A stretch of DNA of 64,000 nt from Bagarius yarrelli (GCA_005784505.1 VCAZ01000003.1:3050510-3114509); one strand, 5' to 3'; counted from the first letter of the stretch, positions 48,560-60,085 are shown. Made by a program: numbers and translations. Notes: generated by a model from the sequence alone, not told the origin.

Positions 48560-48769
48560 CTCGCCTCTGGTCAGACAGTTAGGACTCGTACAGCGTACAG
48601 CGCGGACGCTCCTCTTCTTCTGCTCGCTGAACCCCACAGGCAGACCGACACCGTCTGCGCGCACACTTTTCTCTTAACCGAGGATTTACGCTTAAATTTG
48701 GAACGCAGATTGATCGCTGTGTGTTTGCTGTGCTTGTTGAACAGGCTCCCTGTTTCTCTACTTAAGGAA

Positions 48770-48832
48770 ATGGCGAGTCGGGAGAGGGAGAGAAGCGCGC
48801 ACCGGCTCCAGAGCGCAGGAAACCGGAGCTGA
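48770..48832 (+). other. upstream ORF 2 in the possible nrp1 leader (20 codons)
   Basis: An ATG in strong context (GAAATGG, G at -3 and G at +4) opens a 20-residue frame, MASRERERSAHRLQSAGNRS, ending at TGA (48830-48832), 219 bases before the nrp1 start. It could lower translation of the main frame if included in the mRNA. The TATA-like site at 48853 lies downstream of it, so its inclusion depends on the start site used. Confidence 0.3.
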
Positions 48833-48961
48833 ACGCACGGTCCGGGCTGATTTATATAAAAAAGAAAATTATTTACTTTCTTTTTAAACCAGCGCTCCAG
48901 GAAGCGGATTTTACCACAAAGGATCTTCTTACTTGTTTCGATTTTTAAACAAGTTTTTTTG

Positions 48962-48981
48962 TATATATATATATATATATC

Positions 48982-49009
<28 letters not shown>
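48962..49009. repeat. (AT)n microsatellite in the nrp1 5' leader
   Basis: About 24 AT units with one interruption (CTATAT), ending about 43 bases before the nrp1 ATG and followed by a T run. Its length is likely to vary between individuals, and it lies in the expected 5' untranslated region. Confidence 0.9.
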
Positions 49010-49014
<5 letters not shown>

Positions 49015-49051
49015 TTTTTCTACAAAAAAAACTAAACACAAGGACGCGAGG

Positions 49052-49118
49052 ATGCATGTTGGATTAGCGCTGATCCTCTTAACGGGAATCTTTGTCAAAG
49101 CGCGAGCTCTGAATCCTG
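49052..49118 (+). CDS. nrp1: neuropilin-1 coding exon 1 (signal peptide), partial gene
   Basis: First coding exon of neuropilin-1, a single-pass membrane co-receptor for class-3 semaphorins and VEGF (established for the family). It encodes 22 residues plus one base of codon 23. The visible peptide is MHVGLALILLTGIFVKARAL followed by NP: a short n-region, a hydrophobic core (about residues 4-15) and a plausible signal-peptidase site after ARA (residue 19). The start is supported by A at -3 (GAGGATGC), by the signal peptide beginning directly at this Met, and by joining in phase to exon 2. The exon ends at a consensus donor, G|GTAAGTG, in phase 1. Teleosts usually have two copies, nrp1a and nrp1b; two exons are not enough to tell which this is. 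An AT microsatellite lies about 40 bp upstream. Confidence 0.88.
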
Positions 49119-49784
49119 GTAAGTGACAGCCCATGATGTGTGTTTATTTCTGTGCAGTGTTGATTTAGGAAGGATTTGGAAGGGATTAGACTATAAAAAC
49201 TAAACTGCGGGATAGGATGTTGATGTTGATATCTGAGTTGCTCACCTGTCCGATACACTGCTTAACTTTAAAACAGGACCAGGACTTTAACATGATCATC
49301 TTTAACCCTACTTTTACTCAAATAGCGCGCGCGCGAATGTAGAGGGCAATATTTGAATATTGTAGTAGGTTTTGATTCGTTTTGAACACAACACTAACTT
49401 CTGTTCGATGGAAGCCGCAAATCAGTTTCTTTTTTGTTTCTTAATATACTCATAATCTGCTTCTGTCTTGTTTTGAACATAATTCTGCTTAAATAAATTT
49501 TTCACTTATTTGTATATTTAGGCTAGATTTTCTTGTGCAAATGTGGTGATTAGTCATAGTCGCTTCTAGGAAACATATTTAAAGAGAACAAACCCCCACT
49601 AAAAAAGTCCCTCACTTGGAGCTAATATTTTAGGTGTTTTTGTCCTGTCTGAAAAGTCCCATAACACAGACTGTATGATTCTTTTGGTTTTTTTCTCAGC
49701 TTTAGTAAAACTTGTTCTGTATTTTCTTATTTAATTCTAATGAGATAAAATAATCATGGGACCAAGATCAACTAAACTGCTGCA

Positions 49785-50195
49785 TCAGTTGTGGGGAAGT
49801 TGTTCAAACTACTACTACTACTACTAATAATAATAATAATAATAATAAGATCATAAGATAAAACATAAGACCTTTATCTCAGCTAAAGTAGATGTTAATT
49901 ATTACTTTTATTTAAGATAAGTTTGAAATGACTGATCCTATCAGACTGATGTGATTAGTTTGGTATCTGTAACTTTATCTTACTTTGTGTCTCTGTTCTT
50001 CTTTAAAATCTCATGTGACACAGTGTAACAAATGGGTTTTTTTGGGAATCACGTGAATTTTTCAATAAAACCAATAAAATAAGCAACAAATCATAGCCGG
50101 ACGTAGGAAAAAATATAAGTGTGTTAAGCGTCAGCATGTGCGCTCAGGACGCATTTCGAAGTAAGTCGGACACCAAAAAATTGAATACTTTTCTT
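49785..50195 (+). repeat. local repeat unit, copy 3 (within nrp1 intron 1)
   Basis: From TGTGGGGAAGTTGTTCAAAC and a (CTA)n(ATA)n run through AACATAAGACCTTTATCTCA, GACTGATCCTATCAGACTGA and TAGCCGGACGTAGGAAAAAA to GTCGGACACCAAAAAATTGA. It is nearly identical to copy 2 over roughly 370 bases. Only the right part of the unit is present; the SINE-like left part is absent. Confidence 0.9.
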
Positions 50196-50319
50196 TCCTT
50201 TCTTTTTTACTTACTGACAAAAAATAAAATACCTTTCTTCCTTTATCTCTTTCTTTCTTTATTTCATTTTTTCTTTATTTCTCTCTTTCTTTCGTTCTTC
50301 AATTCTTTCTTTCTTTATT

Positions 50320-50355
<36 letters not shown>

Positions 50356-50356
50356 A
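50193..50356. repeat. CT-rich (CTTT)n microsatellite in intron 1
   Basis: Imperfect CTTT repeats, purest at 50305-50356, ending about 107 bases before exon 2. A similar tract follows copy 2 of the local repeat. Confidence 0.9.
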
Positions 50357-50463
50357 TGTCATGTAAATCTCCCAACAATCCGTTCCAACTGAAATTATTT
50401 TAGGATTTCTGTTTTCCCCCAGTTATAATTGTGTCGACTCTTAACTCTGTTTCTCAGTTTCAG

Positions 50464-50638
50464 ACCAATGTGGGGGAAACATCCGGATCGGCAGTGCCAA
50501 CTACCTGACGTCCCCGGGCTACCCGGAATCGTACCTGCCGTCGCAGAGGTGTGTGTGGGTGATCACGGCTCCAGCACCGCACCAGCGCATCCTCATTAAC
50601 TTCAACCCACACTTCGACCTGGAGGACCGCGAGTGCAA
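50464..50638 (+). CDS. nrp1: neuropilin-1 coding exon 2 (start of CUB a1 domain), partial gene
   Basis: Second coding exon, joined in phase to exon 1 across a 1,345 bp intron. It completes codon 23 (Asp) and encodes residues 23-80 plus two bases of a Lys codon. Visible features are CGGNIRI, then YLTSPGYP, a CVWVITAP stretch and INFNPHFDLEDREC. This is the N-terminal third of the first CUB (a1) domain. Cys25 and Cys52 fit the first CUB disulfide, and Cys80 would pair with a cysteine in the next exon. The LTSPGYP and NFNPHFDLEDR stretches resemble NRP1 more than NRP2 (recalled, not searched). The acceptor is a pyrimidine-rich ...TTTCAG, with a second in-frame AG six bases upstream. The donor is GTGAGTG and runs straight into a (GT)n/(GA)n microsatellite. 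CUB a1 helps bind semaphorin. The rest of the gene lies beyond the window. Confidence 0.92.
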
Positions 50639-52740
50639 GTGAGTGTGTGTGTGTGTGTGGTGAGTGGAGAGAGAGAGAGAGAGAGAGAGATTGTGCAGTG
50701 AATGTGCGCCACCTAGCGGTCGGTGATACTCACGAACCCGAGGCTGCTCTATACTCTAAAGTGTTTCCTGGTTTATTGATTTTGGCTGCTGTGTGTTTAG
50801 TAGATGAGTGGTTCATATTAGTTTTGGATGGATTTAATGTTGTCGATCTGTGATGAAATCCTGGATAAGTGCTTTTACTCTGCTCTTATACAAATTCAAT
50901 GATTATTTGCAGCTATGAAATGCTGCTTGTTTTGCCGAGCACTTTAGCAAAAAAGTATTGCTTTATATTAAAAAAGAAAATCTTTTAAGTGGCTGCAATT
51001 GCATCTTGATTAAGTGGTTGGCGTGATCATAGAGATCGGAGCCCTATCAGAAACACCAGCGTTTCTCCCTAGTCCTCCGAGGCATGTCGCTCTGTTGCTC
51101 TGTAAATCTCGCTGTCTCCCGCTCTCTTCTGTGCTTTCTTTGTTTGTGTCAGATGCTGGAGAGTGGCGTTTAAGGATTGTCACCATGTGCTTGTCTGTGT
51201 TGCACCGTCCTCTCCACCCAGATAGTCCTCCGCCCTAAGCCTTTTGTGTCCATAGAAAGCCTTGCATTAATGACGCCCTTTATCAGGACCTTCACCTTTT
51301 TTTATTGCCCTAAACTTACCGAGATTTACAGCTTCTGATGACCCAGGGTTGTCTGCACAAAAGGGGATCGTTTCTTCTCTGGGGTCAGGTTTCCGTACCC
51401 AGAGACACACAAAGTATTTGAATGGAAGCTACTCCTATTGATTGGAGTAAAAAAAGGACACGTGGTCAGGAGACAATGCAACCCAAATCCGCCTAATGAA
51501 ATTATCTAGGAATGAGTTTCCTCTGTTTAAATATGCTGAGTAAAGGAAGTGCCGGAGGCATTAAACGGAAAAACAGACGCAGTCCTCCGTTTGGAAAAGA
51601 TTTCAGACAAATACCTCGAATTTATTCATGCAGTTTTTAATAAACGGTTACGGATTTTAATACTTAATCAAATTTGCAACGTTCTTGCCTTAAAGTGGTA
51701 TCAATTTATTTATTTTTGTTGATCGTTTATTTGCAAGTGGAGGTTGTAGGAGTTGTTTTACATGTCCTTCCACCCAACACCCTGGTTACATTTAGAGAAA
51801 AGCCAGCATGTATTTTACTTGTTTGATCGAGTAAACCGTGGCATCAAGGCATATTCAAACAGCTAACTTGTTTGCAAAAATCTCATGGGCTCATGGCAGA
51901 TTCTCAATGGAAATGAAGAATGTATGAACATCTTGACTATCCTAGCGCACCTTTTACCAGTCTCAAACCATCTGTGGGCTTGGATATGATTTGCCATTCA
52001 AGGCCAACATTTTATCGGGTTTCAGTTCCGCTTAACCCGCTCTCCTTTTAAGTAGAATCATGAACCGTGAATTAGCGGCTTAGGCCCCAGATGGACACAC
52101 ACTTTTTTTTACACTTATTTGATTTTGAGTTGTGGTGAGCATCTGCTTGGTGGGTCTGGTGTCTTCAGGTTGAAGATATGTTTTCTCAACTTGTGCTTTC
52201 AGCTGTACACGTATTAAGAGGCTTCGGATGACAGAAAGCATTGATGTCCGAAATGGACTTCTTATCAGATGGAAGCTATAGAGAGAGTTGCTTTAGTGAT
52301 GTAATTAGCAGCATATGGAACACACATGTTCCTCATGTTCCTGGACATGTCCATTATCAACAGAGCAAACAACAAGAGATGCACAGCCAGTGATAAAAAA
52401 AGAAAACTAGTCACTGATGTCAGATGTGATGTGTGTAGGACAAAGTGAGAGAGAGAGAGAAAGAACAGGAGTGCAATCCATCAACAGATAAGTGCTTCTC
52501 GAGGATGGGCTTTTCTCTTACCTTGTTTGTATTTCTCGTCTTTTCTAAGGAGTTGCACGCCTATGAAGTTTGAGGAGAAAGCTGACCCGTAGAGCCAAAT
52601 ATTTGAACTGTAGTCTTTTCACAGCGGTGAGCTGCCTCCCACATGCCTGCCTGAGTGAGCGGGTTTCTTTTTAGTCACCTCCGGGAGGTTTTCATGAGTT
52701 CAGACCTGACGATTTTGGGCCATTTCTACCACAGAAGACT

Positions 52741-52753
52741 TGTGTGTATGTGT

Positions 52754-52795
<42 letters not shown>
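52741..52795. repeat. (GT)n microsatellite in intron 2
   Basis: Long GT run with few interruptions. Confidence 0.9.
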
Positions 52796-54367
52796 AGTGT
52801 GAAACCCCCACCCCACTCCACTTCAGAAGGACGTAGTTTGAATGCGAAATGTTCACTTGAACGCCCACAGGAGACATGAGGCAGCTTTGCTGGTTCTGTC
52901 AGACTGGGACCTTCAGTATCAGGCTGAGAAATAGCTCTTGGCAGGCACAACAGGTCTATTAAAGCTGGTCGAGCGTCTCCGAGGTCTGCCTCTTGGCACG
53001 CCGTTTGATTCAACTTGTTTTCGTGTATGTTGTGTCAAAAACAGCATTCTGCTAGTACGTGACAGATCATGAATCACTGATCCGCACAGATTTGCAAACT
53101 CGACAAATTCTGCTCGCACTCACAGGCACCTGCTTTAAAGAAAGGATGGGATCCAATTAGAGAGAGAGGAATGAAAGAATTAGAAACCAGGAATGAACAT
53201 AAAGTATGCAGCTGAGCGTGTCTGAGAGCACAGGATTTTTGTAACTGGCAATGGAGCTTTGTGTGTGTTGTGTGTGTGTGTGTGTGTGGGTGTTGGGAGG
53301 AGGCGAGTAATACTCAGGGAATGCATGCTTAAGAACGGTCCATTGTAGGAGAAGTCATTAAACGTCTCTTGGTCTCTTAGTGTTTCTGAAGTTCCTACGC
53401 CCCCCTGTCGCTCAGCAGAAACCTAACGCCTCGAAGCGCAGTCTCTCCTCTGTCCAAGGGCCCCGGCTTCAGCGCTGTCCTGCTGCTTCAGCCCATAGAA
53501 CACCACACACCCTGCTGGGAAAGCAAACACGCTCCGTTCGGCTCACACACAACATACATCCTGCCACTTGGCCGATGGAGAGGAGGCTGGGATACGACGC
53601 AGCTTTGATTTACCTAGCTCTGGATCATGTAGGGAAATGCATTTGAATGAAACACAGGCCACCGGTTGCTGGAGGCTAAAACCCTCCTGCTGTGGATGTG
53701 AATCAGCTGAAAGAAAGGCATGTATGGTTTTGTTTATGTGTGTGTAGAAAAGCTGTAACATAGTCCCTAACAATTCTCATAAGCTCTGTAAACCTGCCTT
53801 GAATCTTTATGACTCGACAGAGGCACCACCTCCGAATTGAGTCTGTGAGAGATATCTGTGCCAGACCCTGACCTGCTTCTTATCCCAAACACCAGGAAAT
53901 GGACTTCCTTTTTGCTATTTGCTCACTTGTTTGTGTGCCTCTTTCCACACATGCCCCACATCACAGACATATATATAAAGCTCAGCAACATGCTTCCCTC
54001 ATTACTTTGGCCACATCGAGGATATTTAAATGAATCTTTAAGTCAAACACGCAAAAACACAGGAAATTTGAACTATCAAATTTCCATTACTTTTTAAACC
54101 ATTAGCGTATGAAAAGTTCAATAAAATAAACTTATCAGCTTCTCATAACAAAAGTGATTAAAAAAACCTGCACATTTACTTCTATAATTGTTAATAATAA
54201 CACATTTTGCTGTCACCCAGATGAGATTGGTTATTTTCTAAAGCTGTTTCCCGGCTGTTTCTCAAGGTTTCTTCTTTATATTGTTTCAGAGGCATTTTTT
54301 ATTTACATCCTGTATTTGAATTTTTTTTACATTTAAGCTTTAATTCAATACACCTTCAACTGGAGAA

Positions 54368-54579
54368 GTCATAGTGCAGTGGTTAAGGCATTGGCTTGCT
54401 ACCTGGAAGATTTTCAGGTTTTGGGTTTTTTTTGGGTTTTGATCCCCAGCACCACCCAGCTACCCCTGCTGGGCCCTTGTACAAGGCTTGTAACCCCCAA
54501 TTGCTCAGTTCTATAATTGTAGTAAAGAAATGTGACTTGCTCTGGATTAGGGTGTCTGCAAAATGCCAGATACGTAAAT
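54368..54579 (+). mobile_element. SINE family A in nrp1 intron 2
   Basis: Head GTGCAGTGGTTAAGGCATTG, a T-rich expansion (GGTTTTTTTTGGG) in place of a clean B box, core CTGGGCCCTTGTACAAGGCT and tail GGGTGTCTGCAAAATGCCAG. Confidence 0.8.
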
Positions 54580-57171
54580 CCACAGCATAACTAACGAGTA
54601 GCCTGATATTTAGTTTGATTGTTAAAAAGTAGGCTGTATATATTTGCAGTTTGATTTAGATTTTTAGATTAGCATACTTTGGATTATCTTTTACACGTCA
54701 AAAACACCTACCACTGCCCAAACTTGCTTTCTATATTTCTGAATAGTTCCCTCGTTTGCCACAATAGTAGAAATAAAGACGACAGGAATGTGGCGCGCCT
54801 CTTTCATCCTGCGCTAACTAAACTTTTTTTAAAAACAGGGAATGCTCTGACCTCCAGCCCTGCAGAGGAGGACCGGGCTGACAGGGATTGTTCCTGAGAC
54901 TTATAGCTCGGGTTAACAAGCGTAAGCTGTGTCGAGTACTGCTAAAGCTTTGGGATCAGACGCAGTGAGTATTGTGCTGCGCTTGTTTCGGAGCAGCTGG
55001 CAGGACGTGAAGAGCAGATCCACTGTGTCTAAGAGAGCCGAAACAGGTGGAAGATTTGAATGCAGCTTCCTTAAAAAAGTGCCACAGTAGGTTGTTCCGT
55101 TAACAGTAAATGCGCAGCAGGAGCCCAAATGTTCACTCGCTGAATTTGATCAAAAAGATGAAAAAAAGCTCTCGCTTAGCTTCTCCCAAATCTGATTTAT
55201 TACAGCAGAAGTTCACACACTCGTAAACACGATACAACCAAATAGGGAAAATGTTTTAAAAGTCATGTGTTCCAGCGAATAGGCCACGTTCCCATGTTTC
55301 CTACTCTTGCCCCTGCCCTTCTTTTCTCCTTCCACATTTTCCTCTCAAGTAGGACAAACTCCTCTGGTTAATGAGAAGGATTGAAGTGCACTGTGTGTGT
55401 GTGTTTCTGGACCAGGGGTGGCTAGCAGTAAAGTGGTTCACCTTGGCTGCTAGTCGGAAGGACAGGCTGATTGAAAAGTGCTCTCTGTCTGCGACATCTG
55501 CCGTCCTCCCCGCTGCTCTGTCAGGCTTGATTCATGTGTGCCTCTCTCCCTCTCTTCTTCTTGCCATTTCACTGCTCAGCGTGAGCGGATCTGAGAGCAG
55601 AAATAAGGAAGGAGAGATGTGGCATGCAGATAAGAAAGAGTGGAAAGTGTTAGCTGGAATATTTAAGGGAAACCTTCAAGTGGGAATGGGCGGAGCAAGA
55701 AATGCGTGTGGGGAATATAGTTCCAGAAAAGCCACAGTAGCAGATGGTAGTGATGAATATTTGCATGAATATTCAGAATAGGGGCAGAATAAGAGAAAGA
55801 GAGAGAGAAAGAAAGCCAGAGAGAGAGAGAGAGAGTAAGATTGTGCAACGAAGAAACAGACTGTTATGTACTTAAGGGTGCAACAGGAATTAAAACGAGT
55901 GTGATGCGTTTGTGAGCATAAAAAACTAACAGCCGTTCATAAAATATGACACAAATCTACTTTCCTTTCCCAGCCCTGTGAAAACTCATAAATCTTCTCC
56001 TTAAAGCGATTTAAAGAATGTGTAAGTGTTAAAGGGGAAGTTCAGATCTCTATCCTTTCCAACAAAAACGAGTCTGACATTTCCTGTTTCAGGCCTAAGC
56101 CAGCCAAGCTGAATCGTTTTTTTTCCCCCGTTTATTAGATTTCCAATTCCTCACAAAAACCTCCAAAAAAAGAACAACAAAGAAGATCAGTACAAATTCA
56201 CATGATTAAAAAAAACAACACAGTGATCCCGTTAACGCAAACCAGACCTGTTGTTTTTTTCTGCTTTCGAAATAACATATAATATCGATGTTAAACCTTT
56301 AAGTTCATTCCATGTCCTGTTCAAGAAGCAGAGCCTCTAAGCTCATCTTGATAGCATGCAGCTTTAGCAGCAACAGGTTCCTCCTCATGCTGTCCATTTC
56401 AGTCAATGTTTGGCCAGTCTCTCAACAAAGATGACTCCAGATGAAGAAAAAGAATGAGGTGGAATTATGACGTACGATGTGTTGAGTCAACGATGCTAGC
56501 CAAACTGATGCCGCTCCACCCCTTCGCTAGCTCAGACAGCCTCTTTGTGTGAGACGTTTAATTGATGTGGCCCTATTGGAGATCGATCACGTCTCGTTTA
56601 ATTTGCAGTCAGGATTGCAAAAGACCTCTTGAGTTTGATGGATGAGGTCCAGGTTGAGTAAAGCCCAGCAATCTAGTGCTCACAGCCAGGTCATGACTGA
56701 TATTTGGCATGTTTTGGCTTGAGTAAGGTTCTCACTGGAATAGAAAAAAGCCTCTGGAGACAATTCTAAGTAGCAGGTGTGTGTTTGTGGTGCCGAGACT
56801 TTCACCGTTTTTTTTCCCTGCTTGAGTGTGTTTTCACCTATTTTCTACTCTGCGCTGTCCATCTTTGTTTTCCCCTCCCGCGTTCGGCTGCAGAGGCTGA
56901 CAGTCGTCGATAGACATTGATGGATGTTCTTGATAGAGTCTCTTATTGCTCAAGAATTTAATTTGCTCTTTTCTCAATCATTTCTTTCAGCGCTGTTTTT
57001 TTTAGTGGTGGTGACCAAAATGTGAAATGTTGCTACATTGATGTCTGCCCCAAGGTCGGATGCGAGTATTCCCCATCCCTGTTTTTCTTGTCCTTTTTCT
57101 TTCTCTTCGCTGGTAGAGCTGCCAGGCCTGCTGAGAAGGCTACACTCATTAGCACTTGCTAAGCCTCCAAG

Positions 57172-57282
57172 CTGGCAGAGCCCATGAGGATTTGGGATTC
57201 AGAGAGGTCAGACTTTTGTCCCCGCTTGAGAAGTTTGTGGCACTGGCAGAGCCCATGAGGATTTGGGATTCAGAGAGGTCAG
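57172..57282 (+). repeat. direct tandem duplication, 71-bp period
   Basis: A 40-base block beginning CTGGCAGAGCCCATGAGGAT occurs identically at 57172-57211 and 57243-57282. AGTTTGTGGCAC follows each copy at different distances. Confidence 0.92.
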
Positions 57283-57984
57283 TTTGTGGCACCGTCTTTG
57301 GCACAAGCATGTTGATCAAACGGCTTCGTGCCGAGTCACACACACATGTAGTATACACACACATATCCACACACGTATGCAGAACACAACCAGCCTCCAC
57401 AGCAGACCCGGATATATGAGGCAGCCCTTGGCACCCGACTCGTCGCAGGATATGAGGCACGGCCGCTTTGGCAGCCGCTTTCAATTCCAAGCGGAGTGGA
57501 GAAACCTTATTACGGGTGATGAAATGGAACGAGGAGGAACTCTGGAGAGAAGGAATAACTCTGAGAAAAAGAGAAAGCTATTTGCATTGTTGGAAACCAA
57601 CGTGGGGGAGTTTAGACCTCGTCATTCCGCTTTGTTCTCCTTTTCTGTTTTTAATTTTATACCAGGGTTTTGGGTTTTTTTAAAGGATTGGGGGATATAC
57701 AAGTTTGCACAGTTGGAGAATGTAAACCGTGGCCGCAAGTCACTATGCTTAAGTTTTATTTCCTGTTTTTTTTTTTAACCTCAGAATGTCACACTTACCC
57801 AGTTACAGTTTCACTCACTTCATAGGTTTTCAGTAGAGTAGTAGAGCTTTTTTCTTTTTTTTTCCAAATAACACCCAGTTTGACTGCGTCAGTTTTTTTC
57901 CTCCCCAGTTTGACCTGTGTCAGTTGGTCTAAAGTCTAAAGTTACCTGTTGTCTGACCGTGTGGTGTTGTGGCAACAAGGTGTG

Positions 57985-58735
57985 CCAATAGCAATTTCGA
58001 GCCCTATAAACTGTATGATAAGTTTGGTTGGGCCCCCTACCACACCCATTCTGTACAATAGCAATTAGAGCCTTATACATTACTGCTAGTACTAAGTTTG
58101 GGCTACCCCTACCACCCCATCTCTATTATTACATTACTGGAGGTCCCTAGAGTCGTCCTAACTTTCTCCTACTTAGTGGCGCCCCTGTGCGATGGTAACA
58201 TTTTTTATTCTTCGAAATCACCTGGAGTAACTACAATCTCAAAATAAATGGAATTAAAATATCATTTAAAAATGACACCACATAAAGACGTTAAGTGGAG
58301 AAAGAATTTTTGGGGGGGATTTGTTCCATTCCCCGAGATCTATTGCTAACCTGTGGTTGCCCTCACTTAGTGGCCCACCACAGACCCCCCTGGTGGTTCG
58401 GATTAGGCCTTCGACATTACCTGCGTTTGTGAGTTATGATGCTGACCCGGTCAAAAGTCCACAAAGTCAGTACACTGCCCTGTCCAGTTAAATTCAAATT
58501 CCAATAAGGGTAATAATGATCTTTGAAACACCACATACATGGACTTAAGTGAGAAAGAATTTTTGGGGGGGATTTGTTCCATTCCCCTTGAATAGATCTA
58601 TGGCTTCTGTGTGTTTGCACGTGTGTCTGTCACTAAGCCCAGGGTCTCGGATTAGGCCTGACATTTTCCTGCGTTTGTGAGTTATGATGCTGACCCGGTC
58701 AAAGTCACAAAGTCAGTACACTGCTCTGTCCACCC
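57985..58735 (+). repeat. nested imperfect local duplications
   Basis: GCAATTTCGAGCCCTATA (about 57990) recurs as GCAATTAGAGCCTTATA (about 58060), both with a following TAAGTTTGG(T)TGGGC-type segment. A larger pair follows: AGAAAGAATTTTTGGGGGGG at about 58298 and 58553, and GAGTTATGATGCTGACCCGG at about 58431 and 58679, a period of about 250 bp. Copies differ by many single-base indels. Confidence 0.85.
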
Positions 58736-60054
58736 TTGCTGAACGAATGATCCCCCAGGAAGGGTGTAAATGACGGGATGACGGAGGGGTCATGATGAAA
58801 GAAGAGACGTCCTAGTATACGTCTGTTAATTGAATAAGTGCCAGTGTCGAGCAAACCCATACACCGTCCTCTTCCTCCCTCTCTCCCTCCCTTCATTCCT
58901 CAGTCGTCCCTTCTATAGAGTGAAAAAGTGAGAGAATTAATGAGTGAAAGCAAACACGAAAAAGAAACCGGACACCAAATCAGAACACCCACCGCCTTAG
59001 GGTTAGTCTCACTTTTTTTATTCATTAACCAAACCCACATCCGAACACACACACTTTCCCTTCCTATCGTCTAATTTTTCACTTACTTGCCCTTTTCTCC
59101 CCACCCTGAATTTTACCTCTGATTGACCTTCTCTATTTCTCACTGAGGTTGCAGCAATTTATCTCTTGCTTGGACCAAACTTCTGTTTCATATGTGTGGG
59201 TCTTTATTTTATCTAATAATACACTTTAACATAACATGGCTAAATACTGTGCATTGTAGAAGCATTAACTCCCCTCAAACGGTTCAACATATTCAAGTGT
59301 AAGAAACTGGATATGAAAAAAGAGACATAATTGGGATTTTATTTTATGAATCTCCAAAAAATATTGCAGTGGGGCAAATAAATTTACCTAGAAAAAAAAA
59401 TAATGTAAGTCTTTGAGAGTGTTTATAAGTGTTTACTACGGTTAGCAAAAAAAAACCCTAAATTAGTTCTGGCGCCATCAGAAGTCACATAATTAGAAGA
59501 ATGGAGTCCAACTGTGTTCAATTAAAGGAGTTAGTTAGAGAACATGAACAGCTTTTTAAAAAGTTCTTAAAAAGTCATCAATCAGGGTTTAAAAAATCTT
59601 TAAAAAACAAAAGGAAAAAATAAGAAGGGCTCAAATGAATATTACCCAGGAGGGGGCAAATACTTAGGCAAAGCACTAAAAAAAACAGGACTAGAAATCT
59701 TTATAAAAATGAATTAAATATTTAACCACACACAACACTGCACTATAAATACCTCCTTATGTAAAGTAGCTTATCTTTCATTTAAACTAATTATGAATAA
59801 CATAGCATCGGATTGGTTAAAAATATCGATCGAATATCGTGTTGGTTAAAAATATCTATCGATACTATAAGTTCTAATAAGTTCGATCAAGTATTAAAAA
59901 AGGCGCGATCAGTGTCTTAAAACACATACTAATCTTCTGGATGGTCAGTGTGATCTAAATGTGTGATCCGTTTCTCTCCCTCTGTGTGTACGTCTCCACC
60001 CACATGTTGAGAAATGCCGGGCCCGACCATACTCAAGCAGACTGAAGGAAAAGC

Positions 60055-60085
<31 letters not shown>

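Larger units (their letters stand above)
48250..49051 (+). promoter_or_regulatory. nrp1: putative nrp1 promoter and 5' leader
   Basis: This stretch is richer in G+C and CpG than the flanking desert, most clearly at 48590-48850. In order it holds a (GA)n tract (48286-48328), a TATAAG-like site (48342), an octamer-like CTTTGCAT (48354-48361), a CCAAT box (48375-48379), a CpG-rich stretch, and a second TATA-like TATATAA (48853-48859). The transcription start cannot be fixed by reading. If it lies near 48370 the leader is about 680 bases and includes two upstream ORFs (48524 and 48770). If the 48853 site is used the leader is under 200 bases and excludes both. The boundaries are inferred. Confidence 0.5.
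49119..50463 (+). other. nrp1: nrp1 intron 1
   Basis: A 1,345 bp intron between exons 1 and 2 with GTAAGTG donor and TTTCAG acceptor. Its first 650 bases show nothing I can assign. Its 3' half holds copy 3 of a local repeat (about 49785-50195) and a long CT-rich microsatellite (50193-50356). A second in-frame AG at 50456-50457 could add two residues (Val-Ser) before Asp23. Confidence 0.85.

Noticed and set aside
48571..49134. 187-codon minus-strand frame opposite nrp1 exon 1
   Set aside because: It is antisense to the nrp1 leader and exon 1 and includes Tyr-Ile runs from the AT microsatellite.
46793..50366. Two frames starting MLSVSMCAQDAF (46793 and 50121), which look like a conserved peptide
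   Set aside because: The shared peptide comes from copies 2 and 3 of the local DNA repeat and runs into CTTT-derived Phe/Leu/Ser sequence; differences between copies do not favour coding.
55371..55781. 136-codon frame in intron 2
   Set aside because: No recognisable domain, and it starts beside a GT run.
57263..57778. 171-codon frame in intron 2
   Set aside because: It crosses the 71-bp tandem duplication and a CA-rich stretch, with no domain and no splice logic with nrp1.
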